A DNA stretch of 64,000 nt, taken from Trichomonas vaginalis G3. Taxonomy: Eukaryota; Parabasalia; Trichomonadida; Trichomonadidae. The translations under genes and the position numbers were made by a program. The notes below the pieces were generated by a model, which was given only the letters and a program-made list of their open reading frames with translations, was not told where the DNA came from and did no database searches. Below, piece after piece: positions 17,591 to 28,927 of this stretch. Within the stretch, counting starts at the first letter, position 1. Each line of letters begins with the position of its first letter. The DNA is taken from the NCBI RefSeq assembly GCF_026262505.1, contig NW_026529174.1, positions 62,001-126,000 on the forward strand, in the 5' to 3' direction.

Positions 17591-20500
17591 ATGTTTGTGA
17601 AGTTTTTGCTTTTTCTTGTTATTTTCTACGTAGCAATCAAAGTTCTTCGTATTGTAGCAGTCCGAAATGCCGAGAAAATACTCAAGAATCTCTTCAAAGA
17701 GGAATTCCATTTAATGCCGGGAAGTTCATTATTTTCTATCCAATCTCTTGTTGGCAAAGGCGAATATTTGGACATTACACTTAAAAATATGGAGTTCCAC
17801 TTCAACATTTCTTCACTTTTCGGTCTCTCAAACACTCCAATTATCGATCTTCGCTTTGATTATTTGTATATCAACATACACAAGATCGTTATTACAAAAG
17901 AATCCGAACACAAGCCTGTAACTTTCGAAGCATGGGCTATGATAAATCTATTATTGATGCTCATTTTAAACATTTTCAGAAAATTCCAAGTCAATTTCAA
18001 CAATTTCATCATTTCTTACATGGGATATAGTTTCTCCTTCCAAGAATTCCTTATTTTGTTCAAGAAACATCACAAAAGTATCGAATTTTCAATTAACATC
18101 CTTAATATCATTCTCAGACAGAAAGAAATTTTACTCAGAGTTCCATTACTCAAATTCGATGTCTATCTTACATCATTTACCCTCAAGAGTCTTGTTTCTT
18201 CATTATTGAACGATTTGAAGGTGAAAATACCAACACTCGAGCTTGAACTTAACTCAGGCATGCTTGATCTCAAAGTTTCCCAGATAACTGCCACGTCACT
18301 TTCGAATAATTACGCAGATTTTACAATTGCATTAGCTCCAATCAAGTCAATAGCACCAGCAACGTCATCTATGATCAAAAACCTACACGCCACTGTCAAT
18401 TCCGTTGAAATTACCCCAGAAAATGTCAAAGTTGGTGGAATTTCTGTTCATGAGAACGCAGAAGAGATCATTAGCATACCATCGATCGAGCTAAACGACA
18501 AAGACTTGATCATTCCAACGATCAAAGCCGATCTCAGTACTCCTCTTATCATAGATCTCGTAAGTTTTGTTCCATTACTTCCGAAAAAGCCATTAGACCC
18601 CTGGAACCCCGACGAAATAAAGATTCCGATCAATGTAAGGCTCATGGATGCATCGGTAAGGTTCAATTTAAGCGACGAACACGTTTTTGATTTCGAAGTC
18701 ACAAAAGTGTTCACTTCACGTATTACTAATTCTGTGATAATTAGCAAGGCCGATATGTTCCCAGTAGTAAACAACAAACGAATTCATATGGTTTCGGCTT
18801 CAAAAGTGAAAATTTTATTATTCAACGAGAATCATTTCAAGATCGGCTGCAAATCAGCAACAGTCAACCTCTACTGCGATTTCAACTTCTTGAACTACAT
18901 CAAATCCGCAGCTTTGGTCTTGAAATACGTTGTAAATACATTAAAGGGTCCAAACCACAAAGTAAACCCAGAGGAACCTCCTACACCATTCGATATCCAG
19001 GCAAAGGTCAAGTACGTGGTCTTTAATATGATGAAAAGACCACTAATTGACACAATCGAGAGATCCAACGAGTCAAAGAGGGTCGCAATGGAAGGATTGT
19101 TACTCAGACAGCACAAGGCAACACAGATCATCAGAGCTTCTGGCGTAAATCACATTAATCTGGAGAATTTCGAGACAAAGTCCAAAGAATTACTTTGGAA
19201 ATTGTTCAGACAAACAGTAGATATCGCCGAATCCGAAGACCGTTATCTTTGGGCTGAAATTTCCAATGTTAATTTCCATTTCGACGGATTGAAGTTTAAG
19301 AACGTCGAATCAACCTTCAGAGCCTTAGAAAATATTTATCCGACCGCGAACTTCTCCGAAATCGGCATAATGGACGGCGGATACATGTCTGCAACTGTTG
19401 AAACAATTGACGCTTATATTTCTAGGTTTGGAAAGATCGCTCATATCAAGAACTTTACTGGTAATGGTTTCCTTATCATTGCTCCTCCAAATTACAACAA
19501 AACCCATCAACTTGTAAATTATGTTATAACATTTGCGAACAAATCGATCCAAATCGAAATACCAGATTGCGCTGATGCACCAGCGATCGCAATGAAAGGC
19601 ACAGCCCATATAAATACGGTTGAATCTTATATCTCATCTCCAATGCTGGAATTTATCAACGATATCGACTTCGCCATCTCAGATGCCTTCTACAAGATTC
19701 CTAAACATAAAGATATTTTAGGTTTCGATGCTTTAAGGCTCATTTTCCATTGTATGGGCGCAATTTCAATAGATCATATTGTATTGCAAGCCCATGATTT
19801 TGCTCATCCTTATTTCAAGACTCCGAACCTCGAAGTTACGATTCCTGGCGTTAATTTCGGTTATAATGGAGATGCGTTCAATATCGAGATGGGATCGATA
19901 GTCGTTGATTATCTTGGCGAAGGCTTCCCACAAAGGTTCTTAAAACTCCCTCCTTCCAAGATATTAATGCGTTTCGCATCTGTCAATGCAAAAGGCACGA
20001 AGAATACGACCGCTCCCTTATTCTTCAACATTGACACGACCAGATTATTGGATTACAAGTACGATCCATTCGAAAAATACAGAACATCTTCATTTAGTTT
20101 TGAATTTGACGTCGATTTCACAATTACAAACGAAATGGGCACTTTCAACTTCGACTACGTCCAGCCTCTCATTGATTCGTACGCTAAAAACCTCAATCTC
20201 TTCCCAATCGCCGTCAAATTTACCGAAAAACCGAATTACTACATGCAGTTCTCCAAAGCGGCTGCAAACGTCAAATTCCCTCAGTTCTCTATCACAATGC
20301 TGAAAAGAGATATTTCTATCGTTCTGTTACCTTTTCAAACCGAACTTGGTGTCACTTTAGAAAAAGTGCCAAAATTTGACATTTTTTTACCTAAGATTGA
20401 TGCGATTTTCACACAATTTGGACTGAATGCCGGTGTTCTTACTGTGCAAGGCGTTTTGATGCGACTTGAAGACAAAGAAATGAACTTAACAGTTGACCAA

Positions 20501-21763
20501 ATAACGTGTGACATTCGACCAACAGTTTTGACAAGTTTACTTCAACTGAAACTTGATGTTCCCAAGGCGAAAGAAGAGAATCCTATCAAAGTACCTAAGA
20601 AGATTGATTTGTCCAATGTCGATGAGTTCTCAAGAGTTTCAAACAAGACACAATTCAACATAAAGAAAGTCATTTTGCATCTTTTGTTGGAAGAAAGTCA
20701 TTTCCCTCCTACAGCGGAATTCACGAATTTCTCATTCGGAATTTTGGTGAACAACAACAATGAAGGTGTCATGCTTCTTGAATTCGAACAGTTCCTTATC
20801 TGTACATCACCTTTCATGGACCATCCTTTGATGCAATCGAACAACCTCAGACTGTTCTTCGCCGTCGATGAACAAAATGTCAGTTTGTTCCTCCAAATGA
20901 ATGGTTCAGCAGAATGTTCGTTGTGTCCTCAAGATTTCCATGTCATTATGCCGCAGGTGAAGATGCTTTTGCCTACAGCTATGGCGTTATCAAGGGGATC
21001 AGCAAACAACAAACAAAAAGACAAACAGCAATTGCCAATTGCTTTGTCTTTGGTTTTGTCAATCGAACACTCAATTATTTTCAATATGATGAAAAGTGAC
21101 AATTCTACATTATGTATGATGATTGCTACTGGATTAGACTTTACGCATATCAAAGGACAGGATGGTAGTGAAGACACGAAATTTAAGCTCACGAACTTGC
21201 AAGTGACAGATGAAACAACTAAAGATGGATTCCATGAAGTGTTTAATTCCATTCCGAGTGACAAAGAACAATTTAAGATGACAATTTTGAAGAGAAAAGA
21301 TACAATGAAATGCCCTGTTTACAACGCTATTTCGTTCCAAATGCAGCCATTCGTGTTGAGAATATCATTGAGGTTCATCGATGATCTAATCAAGTTGTAT
21401 CCATCAATGTCTGATTTCAACATCTTCGATTTCGATCAGCAAGAATTTTCTGAGGCAGAAAAGGAAAGAGAAAAAGGTGACAAAGGGAAGTCCCTCATTT
21501 TAACCGCTCCTGTTGATGAAAATTCCGATCAGATTTTGGGTTTCTACAGGAAGATTGTCATCGAACCGTTCGGAGCTTCAATGAGCTACCAGGGATACCC
21601 AGAATCTTTCATTCACGAGCTCCACGACTGGCAAGTTAATATTTCTAAGATTGAATTGCAAGATTTGTTCGGAACCAAGGAACAACTAAGAAAGATCGTG
21701 TTGAGAGAACTTAAGTGGGTCTTAATCAAGACTTTGACAAAGATGGCTTTAAGAATGAAATAA
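17591..21763 (+). CDS. Bridge-like lipid transfer protein (FMP27/Hobbit/BLTP2-like)
   Basis: 1390 residues. One N-terminal membrane segment (MFVKFLLFLVIFYVAIKVLRI) is followed at once by alternating beta-strand sequence for almost the whole length, the layout of rod-shaped lipid channels of the repeating beta-groove superfamily. The C-terminal region reads FYRKIVIEPFGASMSYQGY, then LHDWQVNISKIELQDLFG and LRKIVLRELKWVLIKTL; this agrees with the conserved FMP27/Hobbit C-terminus (SYKG..., E-D-V-H-D, L-x-Y, then a helix). Such proteins bridge ER and plasma membrane and move bulk lipid. At 1390 residues it is much shorter than animal or yeast members (over 2000), so the rod would be shorter. Assignment rests on both ends plus fold pattern. 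Confidence 0.68.
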   Translation: MFVKFLLFLVIFYVAIKVLRIVAVRNAEKILKNLFKEEFHLMPGSSLFSIQSLVGKGEYLDITLKNMEFHFNISSLFGLSNTPIIDLRFDYLYINIHKIVITKESEHKPVTFEAWAMINLLLMLILNIFRKFQVNFNNFIISYMGYSFSFQEFLILFKKHHKSIEFSINILNIILRQKEILLRVPLLKFDVYLTSFTLKSLVSSLLNDLKVKIPTLELELNSGMLDLKVSQITATSLSNNYADFTIALAPIKSIAPATSSMIKNLHATVNSVEITPENVKVGGISVHENAEEIISIPSIELNDKDLIIPTIKADLSTPLIIDLVSFVPLLPKKPLDPWNPDEIKIPINVRLMDASVRFNLSDEHVFDFEVTKVFTSRITNSVIISKADMFPVVNNKRIHMVSASKVKILLFNENHFKIGCKSATVNLYCDFNFLNYIKSAALVLKYVVNTLKGPNHKVNPEEPPTPFDIQAKVKYVVFNMMKRPLIDTIERSNESKRVAMEGLLLRQHKATQIIRASGVNHINLENFETKSKELLWKLFRQTVDIAESEDRYLWAEISNVNFHFDGLKFKNVESTFRALENIYPTANFSEIGIMDGGYMSATVETIDAYISRFGKIAHIKNFTGNGFLIIAPPNYNKTHQLVNYVITFANKSIQIEIPDCADAPAIAMKGTAHINTVESYISSPMLEFINDIDFAISDAFYKIPKHKDILGFDALRLIFHCMGAISIDHIVLQAHDFAHPYFKTPNLEVTIPGVNFGYNGDAFNIEMGSIVVDYLGEGFPQRFLKLPPSKILMRFASVNAKGTKNTTAPLFFNIDTTRLLDYKYDPFEKYRTSSFSFEFDVDFTITNEMGTFNFDYVQPLIDSYAKNLNLFPIAVKFTEKPNYYMQFSKAAANVKFPQFSITMLKRDISIVLLPFQTELGVTLEKVPKFDIFLPKIDAIFTQFGLNAGVLTVQGVLMRLEDKEMNLTVDQITCDIRPTVLTSLLQLKLDVPKAKEENPIKVPKKIDLSNVDEFSRVSNKTQFNIKKVILHLLLEESHFPPTAEFTNFSFGILVNNNNEGVMLLEFEQFLICTSPFMDHPLMQSNNLRLFFAVDEQNVSLFLQMNGSAECSLCPQDFHVIMPQVKMLLPTAMALSRGSANNKQKDKQQLPIALSLVLSIEHSIIFNMMKSDNSTLCMMIATGLDFTHIKGQDGSEDTKFKLTNLQVTDETTKDGFHEVFNSIPSDKEQFKMTILKRKDTMKCPVYNAISFQMQPFVLRISLRFIDDLIKLYPSMSDFNIFDFDQQEFSEAEKEREKGDKGKSLILTAPVDENSDQILGFYRKIVIEPFGASMSYQGYPESFIHELHDWQVNISKIELQDLFGTKEQLRKIVLRELKWVLIKTLTKMALRMK

Positions 21764-21901
21764 TTTTGTAATAAAATAAACTTAATATTTTTTATTTTTC
21801 GAATTCACACATAATGAGTTTTATAAAATAGTAATTTATTTTAAAAGATTCATTTTTTTTAATAAAAATTAAAATATTCAGAAGTCAGGAATATGAATTA
21901 T

Positions 21902-22323
21902 TTAATGTATATTAAAATCAATTAACAAATCCAAACTAATCGTATTATAATTGAAAATGATTTTTTTTTTATATAACGAAATGAGATTAAATTGTTTCAG
22001 TAAATTGCAAATTAAATCGAGATATGAAAATTCACTGCAGGCAAGCCCAATAGATTTTGCGTCATATTTATTTGATATAATATAACTGGCTTTTGAAGAT
22101 ATTCTTTCGAAAAAATCGTTAGTCATTGCTATAGTATATGAATTTTTCTCATTAATTTTAAATTTTGATCGCTGCATTTTAAAAATATTATTCTAGTAGT
22201 AACAATATTCAAATTTGAAAATGTGATTACAATCTTTTCGAGTAATGATTCTGATTCAGTTAATGTTGTCCGATAACCGCACGATGAGCAAGTTTTGATG
22301 ACAAAAAACGTTTTCAAATTCAA
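21902..22323 (-). pseudogene. Possible relic of a trichomonad BTB-like N-terminal domain
   Basis: Two short overlapping minus-strand frames. One reads SKFKINEKNSYTIAMTNDFF, with FSYLDLICNLLKQF and ISLDLLIDFNIH further on. The order, a short beta hairpin then FxLICNLL then a run of Leu and a final LLxxFNI, resembles the BTB-like N-terminal domain many trichomonad ankyrin and LRR proteins carry. It has no continuation into repeats and is split across frames. Low confidence; it could be chance in AT-rich DNA. Confidence 0.28.
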
Positions 22324-24495
22324 ATTTTTCTAACGAGCTTAATGGACAGATGTTTAAAATTTCAAAACATGTTTTATATGTGCAAATTCAAAAGTAAAAA
22401 TCTGTAGTCAATTCAAAAAATAAAGTGTTTTCAATATATTTAATTTATTTTACGCTTCAGATTTATACTTTTTAGAAAAGTATTAATGACAATAATACGA
22501 CAAAATTTTAAGAAGATTATTCCTGCACGTAAAATTTCATAAAAACACTCCTCAAAATTGAAAAAAACCTCTTTTTACGTCGTACTTTTGAAAGAAAAAA
22601 TTTTTGATGCGTTAAAAATAAGATCCAATATTTAAAACATATGATATCCTATTAATTTAAACATCAATTCAATCACTTTGAAAAACAATTCACCAGTTTT
22701 GATTCATAGCTTACAAAATAATGTTAATTAACTGCTTGAGCAATATTAAACAAACTATACCAGATATAAATTTTTTATTTAAAAACATATATTTTATATT
22801 GATACGAACATTTGAGAAGATCAATAAATAACGAAGCAATTGGCTTTACATAATACAACAAAAGGGAATGAACACAAATTACATTTAAGGAAATTGCACT
22901 TTTAATTCATTATGCCTGTGGCAATTTCAATTTTCCAAAAAAAGCTTTTGTTTTTTCAATTAAGGTCCATTATTGTTGTTTGATTGTTACAGTATTTCAA
23001 TTATTATTTGTTCAGGAGATGATCAACCTCATCTTTCGATTGATATTTTCAAAAAATATATTTTTTTTACTTAAAATCAACTGATATTTCATGGATAAAT
23101 AATTAACTCAATACGATAATTACGGATTTTATACTCAAAACGATTTTCTTTCTTTTTTTTTTCAAAAATCAAAAAACACAATTTTGGGCCAATAACACTG
23201 AATCTAATAGAAATATGTAAAAAGAGAATATTTTTCAATTTTTCTTCATCGAATAACTTTAATTATTTTTATTTTTTCAAAAAATCAATTTTTTTGTATT
23301 CGAAGTGCTTTCAATATTTGAAGAATTTCATAATAATGTTAAAAGTTAAAAATTTTCGATACCTAGAAGAATTATTTTTTTTTTTGAAGAAATTAATCGA
23401 TTATTTAAAAGTTAAGTAAAAAAGAATATAATTGTTCTAATGAACATTAATTAATCTTCATTTAATTAAGATCATTTTGTTATTTTTTGTGGATTTTTTA
23501 TTGGCAAATTCTTACAAATTCAATTAACTATTATGATGAAATTGCTTCATATTAAAATTCATTTGAGTTGCTTAATTATTCCAATAAAAAGCTAATTTTA
23601 ATTGCAATTTTTCATAATTTTTTTTTAAAAAATGGATGAAAGGACATCGAATTCAACAGCGTTAGACAGACTAGGTTTCTGAAAGTCGATAAATATCAGA
23701 ATCTTCATCATGCGACACTTAGAAGTTCGAATTTCCTAACAATATTCAAACATGTGCCAATTGAAAAACAAACTTTTAAATGAATTTTAATCATCTGGAT
23801 ATATTTTACGTTTTGTTATCAATTTTGTTTTAAATATATTACATTTAGTGTCAAATCAGTTTACGTTTAGACAAAATATATGTAACTCAGTCTATCTAAT
23901 GGTATTCACACAAATTAGCCACTTTGATCCCGTAATTCGCTTTTGAAGAAAATATATTTATCGTTGACAGACCAATTCCAGTATCATTTTCCAAAAACGA
24001 GTTTTGATATTTTTTTTCAAGAACAAAAATTTGAATAGGTTGAATAAGAGATTCAATTTTTGAAAAACCTTAATTATTAATAAAATATATTTAATAATAA
24101 ATTTTATCTGAGTAATTTAATTAACCTAAAAATAATTTGATAAAGATTATTTCAACCGAAATTTTTCATGTTGAAAATTATTATATATCGTAGAATCTTG
24201 GGTCAATTCTAAAATATAATATCTAATTTCTTCAAAGATTTCTGCTTCGACAGAAAATAGTACCATTTGTTAAACATCAGTTTTAGCTAAATTATTCAAG
24301 ATCATACTCGAAATTATTCTTTGTTTTTTTTTATCGTAAAACTTTAATTCAATGAAGCCTAATTGAATATAATCACTTTCAATCTGATAATTTCACAATT
24401 TTAGTAATTATATTATTTTTATCATTTATCAAAGACATTTTAAAAACAAATAGACTTTTCTTCATTTTTTTACGTCAAATTTGAATAATTTATTT

Positions 24496-24502
24496 TCATT
24501 TT
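24496..24502 (+). promoter_or_regulatory. Trichomonad initiator (Inr) TCATTTT
   Basis: TTTTCATTTTTCAATTTT matches TCAYTWY, 47 bases before the ATG at 24545. A little far for a typical leader, but the best match in the region. Confidence 0.4.
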
Positions 24503-24544
24503 TCAATTTTTTATAAGTTTACATAACGATAAATTGACCCAAAA

Positions 24545-25447
24545 ATGCTTCTTGATGGAATATTTGAAGGATACAAGATTCAAAAGCAATTCGGCCATGG
24601 TTCGTTCGGGCAAGTTTATATTGTGAAGTCGGAGAAAGATGGAAAATTATATGCTGGTAAAGCCGAAGTTCGCAATAATAAGCATTCATCTTTATTATTT
24701 GAAATTAAATTGTATCCGACATTGCAACAGTCCCAATATATTCCACGCTTTATTGAAGGTGGAAGTACTAATTTTTCTAATTATTTAATTATAGAGTTTA
24801 TCGGTCCATCTATTCTATCAATGTTGTCAACACTCAAGAGGAATAGTTTTTCATTATCATCTGGCCTCAGAATTTCATATCACATGCTCAAAGCGGTGAA
24901 AGAAATTCATGATTTAAAGGTTATTCATAGGGATCTCAAACCATCCAATGTGCTGATAACCAAGGACAGGGCCATCCCTATAAAGATAATAGACTTTGGA
25001 TTGTCCAGGATATATATTAACCATAAAACCGGAGCGATGATTCCTGAAAGGGATAGCCCCGGATTCAGAGGAACTGCATTATATTGTTCTGTTAATGCAC
25101 ATCTTCACAAAGATCTCTCTCGTTGCGATGACTTATTTTCATGGTATTTCGTTTCCGCTGATCTAATTAACGGTGGCCTGCCATGGAAAGGTATTGAAAA
25201 CCGTGACGAAATCATAAAATATAAGAGAGACCATGATATGGGGCAACTTTTTCGCTCCACAATCCCAGAATATGCAGAGATATGGAATCAAATTAAGAAT
25301 TTAAAATATGATGATCAACCTGATTATCAGACCATGTTCACATTGATAGAAATGGCCATGACAAGATTCCAAATTAATTTAGATGATCCATATGACTGGG
25401 AAGAATCTTCATCAGAAGAAGAACTCGATTACGATGAATCAGATTGA
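24545..25447 (+). CDS. CK1-family protein kinase
   Basis: 300 residues, a single kinase domain. Glycine loop FGHGSFGQVYIV at 17-28, the Lys of YAGKAEV, catalytic loop VIHRDLKPSNVLI, metal-binding DFGLSR, then the activation segment RDSPGFRGTALYCSVNAH. The FRGTxxYCS wording is typical of the CK1/TTBK/VRK group rather than other Ser/Thr kinases. SRCDDLFSWYFVSADLINGGLPW matches the CK1 group's DDLES...LPW. All catalytic residues are present, so it should be active. The tail is acidic (SSSEEELDYDESD). CK1-like kinases are numerous in trichomonads. The target is unknown. Confidence 0.92.
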   Translation: MLLDGIFEGYKIQKQFGHGSFGQVYIVKSEKDGKLYAGKAEVRNNKHSSLLFEIKLYPTLQQSQYIPRFIEGGSTNFSNYLIIEFIGPSILSMLSTLKRNSFSLSSGLRISYHMLKAVKEIHDLKVIHRDLKPSNVLITKDRAIPIKIIDFGLSRIYINHKTGAMIPERDSPGFRGTALYCSVNAHLHKDLSRCDDLFSWYFVSADLINGGLPWKGIENRDEIIKYKRDHDMGQLFRSTIPEYAEIWNQIKNLKYDDQPDYQTMFTLIEMAMTRFQINLDDPYDWEESSSEEELDYDESD

Positions 25448-26550
25448 TAATTCATCCACTTATAATCATGTTCAGTATCAAATAATCGGATGAATTATTT
25501 TAATTTATTTTTTTCATGAAAAATAATTTTATTCGGTCTTTTCAAATGATTCTTCGAACTTTTATGAAATTAATCGATTAGCAAGCAATATTTTCTCAAC
25601 AAAAATTCGCATTTAATATCAATATTTATTTTCGATATTTTAATTGATTTATGATCGGCTTTACTTTCGATTTCTTGTTATTAATATATTAAATACTTGT
25701 TTGTATCTACTGTTCTTTTAACTAGTATCCGAGTATTTTTTTTATTTTATCAAATAATTAATTTACGACTTCTTAAGAGATAAAACAATTTGAGTGGGGC
25801 AATACCTTACAATTCTAATAATATTATAATTACATACTTAACTGTAATTAGATTTCATATTCAAATGCCAGTTAAACACTAATCGAAGAAAATTTAATTA
25901 TAAAAATTTGAGTTAATTGATTTTCAACAAGTTTTATGTGCATTATTTCCTATTTTAAATTTTTTAAATTCAATATTCTCATTTCCAACAACAATAATAG
26001 ACATTTTGATTAAGTTTCACCATGGAAGTACATTTTAAATTATTATTTTGAAAGTTATACGATATTTTATTTAGAATTTTTTTATTTGATCTCCAAGACC
26101 TTCGAAATCGGAAGTGCCCAAAATGAACCAAAAAGTTGACAAAGGAAGACTCCATTACTCATCTTTTGTAATCAAGATCATTAAAAAAAGTGGACCATAG
26201 CTGGATTCGCCGCTAACTATCCCCTACCAGAATTCTATGCCTGTTTTGATTGGAAAAATCATTGTACTGCTCCTTCCAGATATGCAAATGATTTCAGAAT
26301 AAGATCTCCAATTAGTCTTCTATGAAAGTTTTGCAGGCCATTAATACTATAATTATACAACATAGCTGCTTGGATATATTAGCACAGCTACATAATTATT
26401 GTGTATCTTGTTTACTTGCGTTTTCTCTGTCCTGATATAATATAGTTGTGATTCTTTGTCAACAAAGAGTGAGAGAACTTGTCAGTAATGAATTTGTGGT
26501 ATCTAAATGTTGAAAAGGAAAAGTGACAAATCAGTTTGAATATTTTGAAA
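25448..26550. other. AT-rich intergenic region
   Basis: 1.1 kb with no convincing gene. A stretch at 26090-26350 has more balanced composition (CCAAGACCTTCGAAATCGGA onward) and may be a decayed coding segment, but stops occur in all frames and nothing is recognisable. Confidence 0.45.
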
Positions 26551-27681
26551 ATGAATTCTGAAATTAATATGACTCCGGAATTTCAAGCGTTATCGAAACT
26601 ATCAGATATTGTAAGAAACATTGATCAGCACACTAATGAAGAGATTTTAGGCCTTGTTAACGATTGCATTGAAAAAAAGATAATTACTGAATATTATCTT
26701 TTGTTTTTAATTGATAAACTCACAACATACAATCAAATCGCGCTCAAGAAATACATTCCATTGATTGATGCCTACACAAATGGAAAGAAATTCAATATTA
26801 CAAAACATATGTTTTATAATTACATCCTAACAAAGTATTTGACGGAAGGCGTATATGACGAATCATATGCATTCTGTTTGGATGATGTCAATTCAGTTGT
26901 GGCTTACGATGATATCGAAAAATTACGAAATATTTCAATAAGTCCAAATTTCGATCCATCAAAATACCTCGAATTTGCTACAAAATACGGTTCTATTTCA
27001 TGTTTCAAGTTCCTTATTAATAATTGTGCATGCGAAGTTTCTGAACAAGCTGTTCAGTATGCATTTGTTGGAAATAATTTAGAAATTATTCATATTTTAG
27101 AAAGAGATTATCCTGGCTTCATTAACCAAAGATGCCTTGACTTAAGTTTAGCTAACCATCATCACGAAACAAGCCAATACTTGATTGATAAATATGATTT
27201 CAAAATTACTTTTCATTTCTCTTTATGTTATTACAATTTTGGTTTCTTTTTCAAATTGTTTGACACATTAGGAGTGAATAGTCTTGATAGTTCTGGTGAT
27301 AATCCTCTTAAAGCAGCCGCAATGATGCATTGCCCATTTGTTTGTCACTATCTTATTGAAAAAGGAGCTGATGTAAATATGAATGATAGTTATGGAAGAA
27401 ATGCACTTCATTTCGCTATTCACCAAGAGATATTTACTGGTGATGAAGCTTTTGAAACTATAGATTTACTCGTTAAGAATGGCTCTGATTTGAATTCTAT
27501 TGACAGAGAAAATAAAACAATTATTATGTACTGCGCAATGGAAAATCAATTTAAATGTGCAAGGTATTTACTAGAAAGAGGATGTTTGATTGATCATGTT
27601 GATTTGGAAGGAAAATCGGCTTTGATTCTCGCAACATTTTATGGATATCCAGAAGTTGTGAAAGTATTACTCGAATACAAT
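26551..27681 (+). pseudogene. Host DUF3447/ankyrin gene, 5' part, split by element A
   Basis: 377 codons from the ATG at 26551. The first about 230 residues are helical, of the type preceding ankyrin repeats in trichomonad DUF3447 proteins (YGSISCFKFLINN, EIIHILERDYPGF). Ankyrin repeats follow: SSGDNPLKAAAMMHCPFVCH, YGRNALHFAIHQ, NKTIIMYCAMENQ, GKSALILATFYGYPEVVKVL. The repeat stops at LLEYN exactly where element A begins; beyond that the frame runs about 30 codons into the terminal repeat. The rest of the repeat (ADRSIRDLDGHTAAD...) resumes after the element at 46560, in the same frame and after the duplicated TACAAT. The gene was therefore intact (about 400 codons) until the insertion. Confidence 0.92.
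27676..27681. repeat. Target site duplication TACAAT, left copy
   Basis: TACAAT immediately before the left terminus of element A, repeated exactly after the right terminus at 46554-46559. Six bases is the known Maverick duplication length. Confidence 0.95.
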
Positions 27682-28038
27682 AGTAGTATATATAGCGGGT
27701 TTTGTGACTTTTTTTGTAAACGTAAGAATTCATACAATATAGAACGATTTTGTATCATTTTTTTTAACATATGAAGTAAAAAATGTATGATTCTTACGGT
27801 TTTTATTCTTACGTTTTTGAATAAATCAAGATTTAAAAAATTTTCAAAATTGTAAGACATTTACACTCAGCCCATACATAAAAATAATTTATTTCATCTT
27901 TTATAAAAGAAGCTATATATAGATGATGTCGGATATTCTGTGATTAATTAAACATTGTTTAAATCCTGAATGAAATCAATGAAGTCATAATCAAAGACCT
28001 CATAAACGGGTAAAAGAAATTAGAAATTCATGTCTTAC
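27682..28038 (+). repeat. Left terminal inverted repeat of element A
   Basis: 357 bases, matching the complement of 46197-46553 with about one difference (near the T-run after CGATTTTGTAT). Homologous to 52641-52895. Confidence 0.95.
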
Positions 28039-28074
28039 ATTTTTTGAATAATTTATTTTTTTAATTCGTATGAA

Positions 28075-28548
28075 ATGAACGGAACAAGATTCGTGACTGT
28101 GAATCAATTAATGGATAAACTTTCACCAATTCTCGCCCAGGTTAAACAAGTAGACGTTTATTTTGATGATTACATAGAAAGTTTATTTTATAAAGGTAAG
28201 TTTAATATTAAACCCATTGCTTTTGCATTTGATGGTAAATTAATCGAAAATTCAAAAATTTGGGAATTAATTCCGGATATTGAATTTATAACAAATATTA
28301 AGGATAAATGGTTTAAACAACAAAATCACCTCACTAAAGTTCTTTGTAGATTAATGATTAAAACTGAGGAAAAAGAATTTAACGGGTTTAAATATCATCC
28401 ATGTAAAATTTTAGAACTTGGTAACGAAAAACTTCAGAAAAAATTAAACGCAAGACTATCAAAAGATAGAATCGAAAAAATAAATAAACTCGCTAAAGAT
28501 AATGATGATGATGAAGAAGAATTTGATGAGTTCAACATTGAACTTTAA
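28075..28548 (+). CDS. Small unknown protein of element A, acidic tail
   Basis: 157 residues: MNGTRFVTVNQLMDKLSPIL, a compact alpha/beta-looking centre, then a Lys-rich helix and an acidic end (DNDDDEEEFDEFNIEL). It is the first gene inside the left terminal repeat and is preceded by a T-rich box (TTTATTTTTTTAATTCG). It ends 4 bases from the end of the convergent 122-residue gene. No family recognised and no function proposed; position and conserved spacing say it belongs to the element. Confidence 0.5.
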   Translation: MNGTRFVTVNQLMDKLSPILAQVKQVDVYFDDYIESLFYKGKFNIKPIAFAFDGKLIENSKIWELIPDIEFITNIKDKWFKQQNHLTKVLCRLMIKTEEKEFNGFKYHPCKILELGNEKLQKKLNARLSKDRIEKINKLAKDNDDDEEEFDEFNIEL

Positions 28549-28552
28549 GAAA

Positions 28553-28921
28553 CTAATGATTATTTGAATTTATGAAATCAATTATTTGATTCATTCTTTC
28601 TTCAATCTCTTCTATTCTTTTTGTTAAATCATCTATTTTCATTAATGAGGTGATTCTTGATTGAGGAATAGATTTCAAACTAACCACCCCTTTTATTTTT
28701 GAAATTTTGAATCCATCAACTTTATACATTTTATTCAATTTACACGTTGTCAATTCTTCAAATAATTTTTTATTATTAGCATAATAGTCATTAAATTCTT
28801 CAACAGATGAAAAAATTTTTATTTCAGTAATTGGTTTAACAACGTTTATTTTTTGTTGAACATTTTCACCTTCATTTATTTCTTCCTCCTCCGTTTCCTT
28901 AATTTTTAAAACCGGTTTCAT
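28553..28921 (-). CDS. Small unknown protein of element A
   Basis: 122 residues. An acidic Glu-rich N-terminus (KETEEEEINEGENVQ), a middle segment EIKIFSSVEEFNDYYANNKK, and a C-terminal coiled coil (LTKRIEEIEERMNQIIDFI). The stop is 4 bases from the stop of the 28075 gene. The 2.27-kb insertion begins 7 bases upstream of its ATG, so its promoter is probably displaced. No known family. Confidence 0.5.
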   Translation of the reverse strand: MKPVLKIKETEEEEINEGENVQQKINVVKPITEIKIFSSVEEFNDYYANNKKLFEELTTCKLNKMYKVDGFKISKIKGVVSLKSIPQSRITSLMKIDDLTKRIEEIEERMNQIIDFINSNNH

Positions 28922-28927
28922 TTAACA

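Larger units (their letters stand above)
21764..24544. other. Long AT-rich intergenic region
   Basis: 2.8 kb with many T and A runs. Two overlapping minus-strand frames at 21902-22323 are treated separately as a possible gene relic. Elsewhere I see no coding pattern, RNA gene or clear repeat; an initiator for the kinase gene lies at its right end. Confidence 0.5.

Noticed and set aside
22400-24480. Possible small genes in the AT-rich gap
   Set aside because: Only short frames with homopolymer-driven composition; nothing recognisable.
27639-27860. Frame MSYNFENFLNLDLF... inside the terminal repeats, seen three times (also 46375-46584 and 52505-52819)
   Set aside because: It recurs only because the terminal repeat recurs. 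It has no start box, runs off the repeat into unrelated flanks with different endings, and has low-complexity composition.
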